Origin: Scedosporium boydii | Taxonomy: Eukaryota > Ascomycota > Sordariomycetes > Microascales > Microascaceae | NCBI GenBank assembly: GCA_002221725.1 | Contig: NJFT01000033.1 | Location: forward strand, 62,001 to 126,000 | Direction of reading: 5' to 3' | DNA: 64,000 nucleotides | In this document: in pieces, positions 33,701 through 47,317 of the stretch | How the letters are laid out: each line of letters begins with the position of its first letter | Numbering within the stretch: position 1 is the first letter of the stretch | The notes under the pieces: generated by a model | Told to the model about the DNA's origin: nothing | Seen by the model: the letters and a program-made list of their open reading frames with translations, nothing else | Database searches by the model: none | Made by a program: the position numbers and the translations under genes

Positions 33701-36700
33701 CCGGATCGCTCACTCCACGAGTCCAGCGGGGGCACCAATCCGAGCACCAACACGAAGATGGGCGGCACGAATTTTGCGCCAACCAGCCAAACCAAGCGGG
33801 AGTGAGCTCGTAGAAAACGCGTAAACGACGGCGAGGGTTCGTATCCTGAGCGGAGAGCAAACCGAGGACGTGATTGACATCGCGCACAGCTCCAGACTCA
33901 TCAGCAGAAAAACGGCTGCGATTCAAGGAAATGATATCGGGGTGGTTAGCGGCTCATTGATGAGAAAGGTGGTTACGGAATGGCACTTACCAGATATTTA
34001 GTTCCTTGATGTCACTATCAACCAGCTCTAGGTGCGGAGGATCAAGCAAGCCGAAATTGGAGGAGACACTATAACCTATAATACATCTTGAAGGTGCTAG
34101 TGAAGGGAACGGTGCCCAAATTAGGTTATTTGTAATTAGGTAATTCCCTTAGTAATCAGTTGATCCATCGTTCGTTCCCTTGCATCCCACGGAGTTGGGT
34201 CTTGGAGGCTCATTTTTGCTTCTCATTAAAACTCGTGAGGATCGCTTTCGATCCGTCACCCTGAGAGTCATTCTGCTCTGTAGGATTTGACGCTTTCGAT
34301 GGCCTCTACCCCCTTCATTTCCGGGAAAGAACAAAGCCGCACTCGCCAAAGATCGGTTGGTCTGTTCAATCCGCGTGCTGCTCGTAAGTTGAAAGTGATA
34401 GAGCATTGTAAAGTCGATCTCTTGATAATGACGAGGCACCTTCTGCGCACAGTCTCAGTCGATGACCACGGAGGTTATTTATATATCATAGGCCGTAACC
34501 ACAACGACATTCTGATGTAGTGTATGAGAGCCTTCTCACTCCGAAAACGAAAATGCTTTGGGGGGAGTAAGGCCAGGGTCCAGACTCGAAGTAAGTGACA
34601 ATCGACAGAGCCGTTCCCGTATATAAGAGTTTTTACCGCCGCCATCAAGAACCTGTCTAGTAATCCTTTAGCCAAGGGGTAGAAGGGGTTAAGTGGGATG
34701 TTTAATCCTGCCGTGCCCCCGTATGGGATGGTCAGCGGGCGGTGTATCAGCTTCTTCTCAGGAATTAGAATTGTTTCCCAGGGTAGCTGCATTGCCCACC
34801 ACTTGATATATTGAGAATGGCGGACCTCTCTGATATAGGATTTCCGAAAGAGTTGTAAACGGTTCGTCCCCAGAAGTTGACAAGCTCTGTCCTCCGATCT
34901 TCGACATTTTTCGCGTCATTATAGTCCCAGCCAACGAGATTCCAGTTGCCCACTCTATGGGCTGGGTGCCATCGACTAGCCCGAGCTCAGCGCGGCCTGA
35001 AGAAATTGCATACATTCGCAACGGCCAAGATCCCAACCCTACCATTTCGATTGTGTCTGGGCAAACTCTCTATATACGTCCGCGAATTCATTACTCGTTC
35101 CTTGCCCTCTTTGATCCCCCTCGCATGCCTCTGGACTCGATTATAGTCCAATCGGAGTACCGGGAGGGACCGGGAGAGAAATTCTTCAAAACAGCCAGCT
35201 CTTGTCCGTTGTTATCCTGTGCGTCTTGCGAGGAGAGAGACGCAACCATTTTTGGTGCTGCGCACCTAGATTCCGCGGGCTCCTTAAGAACATTGGGTGC
35301 GGCCTTGTTGGGGATTGGGATACGGGCATCGGAGGAGCGGTATCCCCCCCAACCCCCGGCCCTCTATGCACGCAACGAGCTGCTCATGCAGTTTCTTACT
35401 TTATATAATAGCTTAAATTGCGGAGTTTCAACAACAAAGCTACGGAACAGTGAGTCCCGGGGCACTAAGGGCAGGGCGCCATATTGTCTAACAAAGAAAG
35501 GGAAGAAAAACACGAATTACGCGACGGTAAGGGGGCTGTGTGAGTTGTGTGATCTCACACCTCAAGCTTGTCGACTCAGTCGCGATGCGTTCCATTGGCA
35601 TTGGAGGAGACACTTCAGAGGCTCTGGCCTGATCGGCGAGATTGCCTTTATCGTTCATCTCTGGGTAACCTGAGCATGCCGGATTCTCGCGCCTCCGCCT
35701 TGCCCTTGCGCGGTGGGTCGCAGTCCCACACGACCGCTTCCCTGGCCTTGGGGCCGGAAGTGTCAGGCCGGCCATGTCTATCTTTGGGACATCCCTGAGA
35801 ACGACCTTGTTGTCGGGCGATAGCCTTACGGCGAGCGAGTGGTTTCTCCTGTCCAAGAGCGATCATAATCCCCAAGATGTACGGATCCTGTAGTGGACAG
35901 TCAGGGCTAACTGCCTTCAACCTCGTCCTCGCTATTCCCCAAAGAGGAGGATTGGGAAAACTCGGTGGTTGAAGGAGGTCTTTACGATGGCTCTCGATGC
36001 TGGCCGTCGACATAGACGACAAATGGCTCCCTATTTCACATTCTGTGGTTCGTGTGATAAAACATAGGCAGTCGCAGTGACCAATGTCGTCCCCAGGGCG
36101 AGCCCATCGGTCGGAATCGCTATCATGGCAGTGGGAGGGATTCTCCCATCATGGTGTGCCATAAATACCCGGATGTCAGCTGGTTGTCACCCACTGACGT
36201 AGATATATTTATTAGCTGGCCCGATATATAACGCGTATTGTTATGCAGCTCCACGCATAGACCCAGGAGAGCAGGGGGTCCTTCCAGGAACACAGCAAAT
36301 CGTGGAACAGCACTTCGGCAAGACGGGTGAGGAACCAGGAGTAGGTGTGATCTTCCTGGATCTCCCCCTTCTGGCTGCCCTTACTTTGCCGCATGGCGGC
36401 CCAGACTTTCTCCCGGGGCTTCCTATCCCAGAGAAGGATGTGGAAGTGACTGAGGTGTGGCCGCTCTTGCTTTGTTACGTCTGTCTCATTAGTCTGGGTC
36501 CTGAGTCTTTCGGATTCAACTTCAATAGGGGACGCCAACACTCCCGGAACCCCGCTGCGCGCCCAAGCGCCAACAATATCCCTGCCAAGACCCCTAACGC
36601 CCAATCCTGGGCCATGTTGCAATTCTGGACGGAAGCTGCTCGCTTGAAGGGTTTATGCTATCCTAGCAGAAGGCGTCATGTGTGGGCTTCCGTGGGCTCT

Positions 36701-39700
36701 TCGGCCACGACGCGTGCTTGGGTAACGGAACCACTGGACTTGTCTCAAGGCTCCCCTCGTCACACCAACCTCATCCATGATAATGAGGTCTGGAAGAGAT
36801 GAACCCCGAGACATCGGAGCCGAGGTTCCCACGGGAGTAGTTATAGCCATGAAACGGCTGCTATATACCTATAGCTCACAGAAGACAATGCAACAGCCCG
36901 CATCGGGGAAGAGCTCTGCCATTCTTTTGGAGACTTCGAGGCTATCGTTCGAGTTGGATGTGCTCGAACATATTCGAGTCCCGCGCCCCAGAGAACCCGT
37001 CGACGGCAACGAACCTAATACTTTTATCGCATATGGTGACGGAAGCGCTCACAGTCTCCTTATAAACCCGGCAGCCCCACGAATACCAAGAGCGCAGGCC
37101 TTTAGTCCATGAATCCTAGATGCTCTGGGAGAAATTAAGAATAAGGATGATTGATACGGTCTCGGGTACTCGTTATTCCCGCCTATACTTTGCAGGAATG
37201 TCGTAGACTCCTACGGTTATAAGTATATAAAGGCAAAACCCAGGGACGAACCGACGGGTGAAATGGGAAAGAGGCCCTGAACAAGCCAGGCGGATTGGGC
37301 CAGGCAGTTCGTTAACCCCGTCCGTCACGCGTCCAGTCTCTCACCCAACATAGCGCGCGACCAAACCCCAAACGACACGCAAATCCGAGGGCAGAAAAAC
37401 AAGGAGCGCTGCCGCTTCCTGCTCCTGGTTGAGGATCCATCCCGCCGCCGTGGACACTAGATTGCCAGCCAGCAGGCCGTGATACGCCGCAGTTCCGAAC
37501 AGTACCTCACTCCCGAAGCACAATGTATCGTGACGCCGCGCTGGCTCGGGAACTGGTACCTCCTCAAGGAATAAGGCAAGAAAGGGGTTGAACACCCTCA
37601 CCCTCGAACAGGCCTTACGCCCGAACATGTTAGGGTAAGGAGCTAGCATCCTTACCACCCCTTTAACGTTATATGCCGTCGTTGGCGTCGCTGCCCACTT
37701 ATCGCTTATCATCGTGGAGCTGTTCCTTGAAGTCTGTTGCACCTTCACCGGGGGCTTCTGCCCATGGAAGAGTCATGTCTGGCGGCGGTTGAACGGAGGA
37801 CATATTGCGTTCGGCGCGACTATAAGTACGCCCGCTAACACGGAACGGGTGGTATATCCTCCTTGTACCATCTAGTTTAAAGAACTGCCAGATCACCACA
37901 ACAGCGTGAACTCGTCCCGATCGACGAGGACCCTAGCACTGAATGCGTAAGCGATGCTCGGCGGATGGTCGGGAGGCTCACTTGGCCACCATAGCGAGGT
38001 GCTACAAGGGAGGGGATACGGTCCACGAGATTTGGTAACTAGTGACCTCAGACACCGCCAACTTCAGAACGCCGTCCCGGCATCCTTTGGCCGACTCCAG
38101 CGCGGATTCGATGATTTTACGACCTGAGCGGAGACAGAGCCAGAGACCACTAGGTCATTTATATACAGGCCTCTTTTCTTGCTCAGTGACACGTTCCATC
38201 CTCTGCTAGTCTTGTGAAGCCGGGCGTGGGTTCCAGAGAAAATGCAAGACGGATACTTCTCTAATATTCCCGGGAGGGGAAAATCATCTAGCTATAGGCA
38301 TCATTGTCGACCGGCGTTATTTCGCAACAAGTATTATGCCCCCTTAGCCTTGCCCCAGGGCAGCCCGGAAAGATCCAGATGGCTTGAGATTGATGGGGAT
38401 AGAATTGTCCCGTCCTATGGTATAACGGCGTATCTAAAACGTCCGTTGCCGTATCCCTCTGTTACGACAGGTACTCCGTGATGGCAGTTCTGTCGAAGCT
38501 AGAAATGGTCTCTGCCAAGTGTGGCAGATGTTGGTTATATCAGTATTCACAAGGTTAGGTCTCAGTAAGTTATGATTAGAAAGGTTGTTCTTCTCTAAGG
38601 TAGGTGTGTGCGGGAGGCACTTCTTATATACATCAGTTGTGACCATGGGGAGTTCTGGTCTGGGTGAGAACTGGCTATGGTCAGTTCTGGCAGTTGCCAG
38701 TTCTGCCATCTGTCACTTGTCGTTCGTGTGACACCCTCCTTCAACAGGCTAGACAATCGACGAGTTACGATTGAACTTCCTGGCAAGTCCAAAGGCTCTT
38801 GTTATATATATCTAAGCTTCAGCGACGACGAAGCCGGGCCAGCCAGGGAAGTTTGTTGGAAGACATAAATTGGCTTTTCAGTTCCTCGGCCATTCGATTG
38901 TACACGTACATCCCAACAGGGGTCGAACCCCTGTCCGGTAAGATATAACCCACTTGATAAAGGTGAAGGGCAGAACCTCTAGACCCGGTACTGACTTTCC
39001 TTCCTTTCGTACAGAAACAAAAGCGCAGATCGCCTCACAGGTCGGTAATATAGTCGGCGTATGGGGGCAGCCCAGCTAGCGTTGTGATACGCACGCCGGG
39101 AACAGGGGTTGTGACCACTAACGACCTGGGGAAAGAGATGCACAGGACCATCGGCATCTGTAAGTTGTGCACAGGAAAGAAAAATGTCGGTCCTTTGAGC
39201 GCGAGCGGACCGGACACTGTTGGGTAATGCCTCAACAACCATTTGGCCCAGTTTAACAGTTTCTGGCTCTCATACGAGGCATCGGAGGAGAGACTTAATG
39301 TTTATATGACCGGGAAAGAGGCGCGCTACGCGCCCAGCCGTTGTCTCGGTGTCACGCAAGGGAGGAGAGCGCACCCATAGGAGAAAGAGCCTACGACGCC
39401 GAAGCGAAGTGGCTTAACCCGCTCCATGTGCGGCCACAGTTATATATCCGGGTTGTTCTGAACACCGCGCAGAGCCACTGAGTGCTTGGAGAACTTCCAT
39501 CCTCGCCATTTCCTCAATTGTGACGAGGCGCCAAAACGTGAACTGTTACTTACACGATGTGGTTGCAGCCCTCCCCTTTTTCAACAAGACGTTGGCAGCT
39601 AAAGCAAAACTGATACGTCACGCGTGTGCGGAGCGCCATTTGTATGAGGCCGGGCTCCAAGAATTGCTGAAGGGAGACGGCCCTCCGCTCCCGGACTGCA

Positions 39701-42700
39701 GCAGACTAGGCCGCTCGTGCGGAAGTAGAAAGGAGTCCAAGGACCGGATGGGCACACCACAGCAACGTGACGGCATCGCCGCGGTGTCTGCGGCATTGTT
39801 GACTGCCACGTCAATCGAAGCACGAACGCATTCCGCGCACCAATCGTGGGCATTTGGGCAGATGTTCAGGACGCCATCGAGTTCGAAACAATCATGGCCC
39901 GCGGGCAATGAGTTTGAGGCGGGAATAGCTTAACAAGCCTCGAGCTTCATTACCCTCATGACAAAGAGAGCAGGCAGAGCGTGCTGCACTACCCTGAGCC
40001 GCACTGGCAGGTTTACCAGAGGCAATTAGGGGGTCGTGTAGGATTTGGCAAGGGAGAACATGCGCCCAACACAGTTCGCCAGATATATAAGGCTGGCTCC
40101 GCCGGGCCATGAGCGGAACTCGGCCATTACTACAGACAAACAAGGCTGCAGTGTAGCTGCTGTCGATGATTGCTGAAACCGTCTCCGATCCTAAGGTTGG
40201 TATTTCGGTTGTTAGTATTATCCTATACGCGTAGGAGCACCCGCAAGAAGCCAGGGAGGACGCGACTAACAGATCAGTATACATCAATCGGTTTGTGACA
40301 GGCTTGCCTGGTGATGATGCCGACGCAAATCCTTGGTGGCAGGAATCGATTAATGGCCGCTCCGTCTCCTCGGTAACTCCAAGCACGAAGGCAACGGCCC
40401 AAGCTCCGTTGAAGCGGATCTAGAGCATATTCAAGAAAGACGGGCCCGCTGCCAATTGAAAATCAGATCTAGAACCACGCCTTCAATCCGGTCTGGACCA
40501 AAAGGCCGCTCTTCTAGGCGAGCGAACAAGGATTCTAGCGCAGGAAGTAGACTGGGATCCCTCATTTTTTCACATTGGAGATAACTGGGATCCATATGGT
40601 CAAAGAAAAGAAAAGAAAGAGAATCTTGCCCAGGGTGTATGGCTGAGGGCAGCCTTGAGTCCCTAGCTTTTATATCTAGTTTCGAGATGAAGGGGTGGCG
40701 CGTCGGCCTGCCAATAGGTTCTCCGTAGTAACTCTCCCAGGAAAGAATGCTCTCCCGAATACCCACCACGTCGAGATACCAGGCACCGGGGCTAGACTTC
40801 AGCATTTCGGTGGAAAACCCCTAGTCACAAAAGACGCCAAAAGACACCGAGATGACGCCATTGGTTGAAAGTCGCTCAGATCGGCTTTCCTCTTGAAATA
40901 GCCCTTAACATGAACGCTAAGCAGACCGTCTTCGAGGATTCGGCCCCTGGAACTCACGGCTGCGTTCGAGACTGACATTGATAACGGGATTGTAGGGACC
41001 TCAATCCCAGCCTACACCTCTGCCATGCCAACATGACATTAAGCCGACTTAGGTCAAGAGTTCGATCCAGGTACCAGAGCCGGCGATAGTTCCAATACCT
41101 ACCATGCGCCCACTAACAGCCTAGGGCAGCCGTGCTTTTAGCCCAGTGTTTGGGCAGAGAAAGGGCATGGTTGATGCCCAGTGCGGTGCAGGGAAGGGCT
41201 TCGCATCTTCGCATCTCTTCGCTCGATAAGATATTTTGCGGGGCCCCAATCTCCTAGTTAAAGGAGAGGTATAACAGCCCGCGCACAATCGAAACTCTTG
41301 TCAATACGCACAGGGCACAGACTGGGATCGGCGTTGTCCAGGAATGCTAAACGAAGCAATGAAGCGCCGCCAATAATTCATCTCGTGCGGTGAAAGTTGG
41401 TGAGACTCGGCAATTTCCTCGATATTCCGCATCGATATGGCGTATCCATATTGTGATAATATTCCGCGGCGATTATACTGGAGTCGGCAGCTCTCGCGGC
41501 CGCTATTCGCTAGCCTCAATAGGGCGAGACTTCCATTTCCTCCCGGGCGAACCACTCTGCCTCCTCTTTTGGCACGATGTGAGCCGTCTTAAGGCCCGAG
41601 CAATAGTTTGTCAGGGCACGGAGGTTTACCCCGGTATCATACTCGCGAGCCAGCTTTTGGGCCATCTTCGGCTCTCGGAATGCCGGGCAGCTGTTGTACC
41701 GCACTCGGCGTACCACCACCAACCCGGAAACCAACTCCTTCCATCCTGCTCAAATTTTGCTTGGAGGAATCGATGTTCGGAAGAGAGGCGTTGAGACCAA
41801 TACCGATGCCAGCTCCAGAAACCCCTAGAAAATGATCAAGGAATAAACGACCACCCCGCGGCTTCTAGGCTGTACACTCATTGGTGTCAGTCAGAAGGCA
41901 TGATGACGTTCTCTCCCTGTCTCCTTCCATTGTGGTAAACAGGGTCTATATAAGACCAAACGTCTCATCTGATTCCTCACTGTCCTCGTTGAGAATCCGC
42001 GCCAGGAGCCGGAGCGAAGCCCAAGGCGACTCGCCTGGATTGTCCTTGCAAAAAGAGGACGGAGGGAATAAAGAGACCGTATTCTCCTGATCCCATGTTG
42101 ATGTACGTTTGTCTGGGAGGGCAGATGCGGCTTACACGAAAAGCCCCGCCCTCCATATCGATCGTAAAACGCAAGGCGGAGGCGCCGACAGCGGCAAAGC
42201 CTTTAAAGCAAGTCCTTTCGTCGAGTTAATTCTTCTTTCACCACTCTCGGTTTCATCCTGAGATCTTGCTTAATGAAGCCGCGCCCCAGCCCTCGAGGGA
42301 AGTGATCTGACAGATAAATCCACGCCGGTCGTTAAAGAGGCTCGTGGACAGCACAGTTCATATGAGCATTGACACGAGGGTATTGAATCTCAACTGGTGC
42401 TCGAAACTCGCAAAGCCAACAATCGTCTGGGGGGATCCACGAGTCAGGAGCGAAAGCCCCGGTCCCCGCGTCCCCCCGGGAAAAAAAACCCGTACTAGCT
42501 AGACACTTTTGAAAAGAAGTGTCTGTAAATGCCAGTTGGTCGCGAATTCAACCTTTCGCTCCCCAGAAGAGCCTTCCTTTCTTGCTTGGGAGACTCGGCC
42601 GGCTGCGAGCAAGGTACTTTCAAACTGGGAACGAACCTTGGGGTTGAGGGTCAGAAATTAGCAAACGGCGTCTCGACGGAATTCGTTATGCTGCCACAGA

Positions 42701-43164
42701 ATGGAGCCTCGCAGTTCGCCTCGCGTCCCGGAGATACCGTTGGGGCAAGGGAAAGAGTAGAGAAACGTACTATGCTGTCCCGCTTCACCTTACCTCAGAC
42801 TATAAGAAATGGTCGAGGTAGGCATTTGATCTCGTAGAAACGGAACCGCCCTAGCGTAACAGGCCGGCCACATATAGTAGATATACACGAGGTCGACTTC
42901 CTTGGTCGCCGGTCTGTTGGCCTCTATGACAAATTGGTGTGTCGTCTTGATGACGCCAAGTGCCTCGAGAGGCGATTCGTCCTTCAGGAGGAGGCCAAGC
43001 CTGATGCGTCGCATGACCCAGCATTCCTTCTCTGAAAATGTACTCCCTGAAACCAAGGGCAGCCCATGATAATTCCTTGGATGACTTGAAGGACAATCAA
43101 AAGAGGTAGGTAGTTTGGTATATACGAACCCCTTGTGGGCTGAAGAGAGAAGAAGTTTGGGTTT

Positions 43165-43210
43165 GGGATGGAATGGGATGGGATGGGATGGGATGGGATG
43201 GGATGGGATG
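43165..43210. repeat. (GGGAT)n pentanucleotide microsatellite
   Basis: About nine tandem copies of a GGGAT unit, one slightly altered near the left end (TGGGATGGAATGGGATG). It lies in the gene-free island and may vary in copy number among strains. Confidence 0.9.
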
Positions 43211-45649
43211 AGAGGAGGGAAGACGCTCATTATATAGAAGTTCAGATCACTCGATCACATGCGTATTTGGAGGCCATGATTCAGTCGGGATGCATCCAAA
43301 TGCAGGGGATCTATAGTCGTGAATAGGATTATCCACAAACAGAATGTTTGGTAGGCACGATTCCGGTTTGGAAGCTGGGTGAAAGCTTCCGGGATCGTGG
43401 CCCACCTGTCTATCCCCTTCCGTTTCTCCCTTGCCAGCAGCATGTGGGCTTCCTCAAACTGCTCGTGAGATTGATTGCCAAGATTGCCAATGGTATGAGT
43501 TTCTCAAGCAGGAGCCACTGAGGTGATATGAGGGAGGATGAATCTTGACAAAGTGTGAGTGATGCCCCTTCCTTTAACTGGGAGCTCGGCTCGTGATGAA
43601 GATCCTGAGATCCTAAGGGGAGTAACCACCGGCGCCATCCAACGGAATGAATAGGAAGTGGGTTGAATTGAATTCTTCATGGGCTGGGGTGGGATAGAGG
43701 TCAAGAAGTGCAATGATTCCCGGGTCAATAGACAACAATACTCCCAAGGGACGAGAATCCTGTCGCAGTTTGCTAGACTCCAAACTTCGCAGAAACTGCC
43801 CTCCTCATCCTTAGCAAATAAGACGGCAAGCCGGAGACCAAAAGGAGAGGAAAGAGACAGATCAAGCTCCAAGACATGGCCTCCTTCGATAATGGAAAAC
43901 CTATCTTACCTGGTCCACTCATCACTAGCTCAATATAATCAACAGATCTGCCAGGGTAATCCACAGGAGCCAGCATGCCAAAGAATCGTTCTCAAGGACA
44001 TGAAGACATCTGTCTTCGGCTTCTACGGCACCATCGTTCGTGGGCTGGCCTCCGCTCCTTGAACTCGTCCGCCCTCGCAGCAACAGGCGAGTGTCGGATA
44101 GAAGGCAAGCGGTATATGATACCATCCCTCATCCCACCCTCCATTTCAACGACTGCGTGCGGTTCCCTCCGGCAGAATTCTCTGCATATTTTTGACAAAC
44201 AATCGCCCAAGGGTTGAAAACGGGCCTAATATGCAGCCCGGTATATAGCCAAAGAATCAATAACCGACGGCTACCCTCAGCCTGGATTAAGTGCTCTGGA
44301 TGAATATTCAGATATTCAACGCACGTGGAAAGCGGGATCAGGTTCGCGGATGAAATTAGACGATACAGTCGTAGATATAAGAATGGAAGGAACAAGCCGG
44401 TACTCATCGTTATCGTTTATCAGGGAGAGAAGGGGAAGGTCCAACCCAACAAGTGTCCCCTCGTGGATTATCACGAACTCAACCTCAACCGAAGTTCATT
44501 TCTCTATCCCGATATCAATTCTCCCCGTTCCCGTAATGTTCCGCCCATCGTCATGCCAGGCTATTCAAAAACCCTGCGGAACCCAGCCGAGGAAAAAAAG
44601 AAACCAAGCCCGAAACGATATAACCTGTTCTCCGGAACCAAAAATACGTCCTAGAAATCTCGAGAAATTAGAAACCTACCCAAAATATCTCACCATCACC
44701 AAGATAACCAGACTCTTTCCCGTCTCGGCATCCCTCTCCTGTCTTTGTCGCCTTATTCGTATATTTTGTTCCATCCCTCCTTTTCCCGTGCGCCGATCAC
44801 CTGCAATCCGCCGATCCGGCCCACGCCGCCGGTCCCAGCGTCGTAGCCACATAAACTCGCAGGGCATTTCATCTCATACGAGGCCGAATCTCCTAGATTT
44901 TGCTTGTCCCACCGGCTGGTCTCATTCTCAAATTGGCCTTCTTCAGTGTTTCAGTCAATTGAACCCTTCCGAGGCGAAAATGGAGGATCTGCGATGCCGA
45001 TCCCGTCCAATTGGCCACATATTACTTATATTATTGACAATTCCGCGCCCATTTTTAGCTACGCCCATATCTCTATCTCGTCGATATTCAGCCTGGCCCA
45101 TCCGGTAACTATATCGGTCCATATATCCAGAGCTACGGACAGACAAACAGAAGGGGGGGTAAAATATCCTAATATAAGCTTATAACACTCTTCCCTTCCC
45201 AATAACCCAAACTCTTGTCTCTTGCTGCCCCTCTCTCTTGGTTCATCCCCTCAATTTATATTTCTCCCGCCCTCCTCTCCCGCCATATACCAGAAAATTG
45301 ACATATCCGTTTCGTTATCGCAGTCCTCCAATATAGCCGGGAAGAGCTGATGCCATCGACAGTTTCTTCCAGCTGCAACAGTTCCTCGTAGTTCCAATAA
45401 ACGTAAAGTCCCTATTCATAGGAGACGAGAGCGGCCATCTTTTCCATATTGCGTGCCTCGCCTCGCATCCCCGCTTCTATCTACCTCATGCCCTACATTT
45501 CAGGGTTATTTCCATCGCGCAATTGAGAAACCTGGCAACCGAGATGAATGCGTTCCGTGGAGCAGGATATGAGCTTGAGCTTGAGACTAGGGGGCCTTGT
45601 CTACATAAGAATCCCATTTCCCTGGTTCCCGGGTCTAGATAGCATGAGA

Positions 45650-45655
45650 TATAAA
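45650..45655 (+). promoter_or_regulatory. TATA box of the DUF4360-like gene
   Basis: TATAAA in the context GATATAAAGTG lies about 150 bp before the ATG at 45801, a plausible distance once the 5' untranslated region is allowed for. Confidence 0.45.
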
Positions 45656-45800
45656 GTGATATACATGTCTGCTTTCCCAATCATTTGAGCTCAAGCTTAG
45701 TTCCATTAAAGCTCATAGAAGATCCTCCTCTACTTCCCCCAAAGTCTTCGACACGTTGAACTCCACTTCCTCCAATCTGCCTACATACCCAATATCAAAA

Positions 45801-46563
45801 ATGTCCCTCCTCTCCCTCACCCCATTTCTCCTCCTCCTCCCAACCCTCACAACCGGACAAGACCCACCCCCAATCTTCCCAACCCTCGACTCCCTCAACA
45901 TGCTAGGCACAGGCTGCCCCCTCGGCGGAGGCGGCATAGGCGCCGGCGCCGTAAACGGCACCCCCGTCTTCAAATTCACAATGTGGAACCTCACGCTCGC
46001 CGACCTCGACTCCGAAGACGCCGATTCCGCCGGAGAAGACCCCGACGACGAAAACCGCCCCGCTAACTCGGTCGAAAAGTTTTGCGTTGAAGAAATGCAG
46101 TTGGGTGGTGGGCCGCCGGGGTATCGGATTCGTATCCCTGCCGTCACGGTTAGTGGCGTTGCGGAACTTGAGGAGGGGAGTGCGTTGAAGGTGGCCGTTG
46201 AGGCGTCCTTAGGTGATCTAGAAGGTGGTGTAAGTCAATCAACCCCAGAAATAAGCCCAAAAATTGGAAAAAAGTCTAAATCAGGCTAACATCTCACCGA
46301 ATCCAAAACAGACCGGCGAACTCACCATCCTCCCCGCAGACCTAACCTCCTCCAACTTCACAGCCCACGTCGAAACCTCCCCCGAGACCTGGTCCGACTG
46401 CATAGCCGACGACGGTGCCGTCCCCTTCATCCGCGTCAAGACCACTCTGACCCTCTACCGCGAGGGCGACGAGCCCACGGCCGGCACCGTCGGCTCGGAC
46501 GACGGGTCGCTTGATGATGCGTTGAGCGTGCACTTCCAGGCGATTTGGGAGGAGTGCGAGTAG
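45801..46563 (+). CDS. Small secreted cysteine-containing protein, DUF4360-like
   Basis: Two exons, 45801-46229 and 46312-46563, join in phase 0 to 226 residues (donor GTAAGT, acceptor AACAG). Residues 1-20 are a signal peptide (LLSLTPFLLLLPTLTTG). The mature chain has four cysteines (C39, C95, C173, C225), enough for two disulfides, and sequons at N63 and N158. The opening LGTGCPLG and the beta-rich layout recall fungal DUF4360 proteins, a family of small secreted proteins of unknown function, but the middle acidic stretch (SEDADSAGEDPDDE) is unusual and the match is from memory. Extracellular location is well supported; function is not known. It stands alone at the edge of the gene-free island, a common place for effector-like genes, but no effector motif is seen. 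Confidence 0.75.
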
Positions 46564-47317
46564 GGGAATACATATGAAAATCCGAGTAATGCAGAGAAGG
46601 AAGGAAGAAGAGTATGTAGGGCTTGGAGTTTGGAGCAAAACTATTCAACCTCAAATGGCATCGGAGGTGCTGCAGTGTTATGTTATGGCTGCCATACAGG
46701 TAGAACGAAATCCAATGCCGTTTGGATAACCCGAGAAATTCTTTCAAATACAAACGTGAGCATCTGTTTCAAACCTCCTCCCAAGATCAGCACAGAGTGA
46801 ACTATTGAAGTATATGTCATTCATCAACAGGTAGCAAAGGGGATATAATGCTAAAAATACAACTCAAGTCCGCTCAACATAGTCCCACAAGAAGCAAATC
46901 CCACCCCCGTCCGATGTATCGTTAATAAAAAAGGATTTAAAGAGAGAAAATAGGGAAACGAGCCCCAAAGTAAATAACGAGAAGTGAATAGAGGACAAGA
47001 AGAAAGAGAGAGAGAGAGAGAGAGAGATAAGAAAGAAGACGGATGAGAGAAGGAAGGCGAAGGTTAGAAGAGAGAAGGGATTCCCTTCTCCCCAAGCAGT
47101 AAGGTGTAATAACAGGATAAGAAAATTATGAATGTGGGATGTGTGTGGATTGAAATGTTTCGTTTTCACCATGCTTTCTGCTTTCCGCCCATCACGAAAG
47201 CCAATTAATTTAAAGCGGCCACTGAAATGCCGAACCGTCCGAGTCGTCTTCCCAATCGTTCGGTGCACTAAACGTGTATCTCGGCATCCGCGATGACGTG
47301 CAACCTCGGATGAATCC
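46564..47317. other. Convergent spacer with GA repeat
   Basis: Tail-to-tail spacer between the secreted-protein gene (+) and the DOCK gene (-). It includes a (GA)n tract at about 47005-47027. A 169-codon minus-strand frame (46864-47373) is low-complexity and overlaps the DOCK 3' end; it is not supported as a gene. Confidence 0.6.
47005..47027. repeat. (GA)n dinucleotide microsatellite
   Basis: Uninterrupted GA/AG repeat of about 11-12 units in the 3' untranslated region of the DOCK gene. Confidence 0.88.

Larger units (their letters stand above)
28590..45800. other. 17-kb gene-free island
   Basis: No open stretch in this interval can be tied to a known family. The longest (34957-35673 +, 238 codons; 44350-45108 +, 252 codons; 39892-40386 -, 164 codons) have no recognisable domain, no clear promoter-to-terminator setting and mixed composition. 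Within it are a strong palindrome (30433-30483), a pentanucleotide microsatellite (43165-43210), an (ATC)n-like tract (29027-29053) and many short TATATA-type patches. It looks like an ancient accessory or repeat-derived block, but I could not recognise any reverse transcriptase, integrase, transposase or long terminal repeat. Not strongly AT-rich to the eye, so classic heavy RIP is not obvious. Confidence 0.55.

Noticed and set aside
34957..35673. 238-codon plus-strand frame in the gene-free island
   Set aside because: No domain, no likely splice partners, and composition like the surrounding non-coding sequence; a chance frame is the simpler view.
38916..38985. Possible tRNA on the minus strand (box B-like GGTTCGACCCC in an 8-bp hairpin)
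   Set aside because: The T-loop would be too short, the acceptor strands do not pair, and the distance to a box A-like sequence is too small. At best a degraded relic.
44350..45108. 252-codon plus-strand frame near the right end of the island
   Set aside because: Translation is Ser/Arg/Pro/Ile-rich without a domain or signal peptide; overlapping frames of similar length exist in the same stretch.
28590..45800. CRISPR, prophage or bacterial insertion sequence
   Set aside because: No regularly spaced repeats, integrase or transposase frame was found; the flanking genes are clearly fungal nuclear genes.
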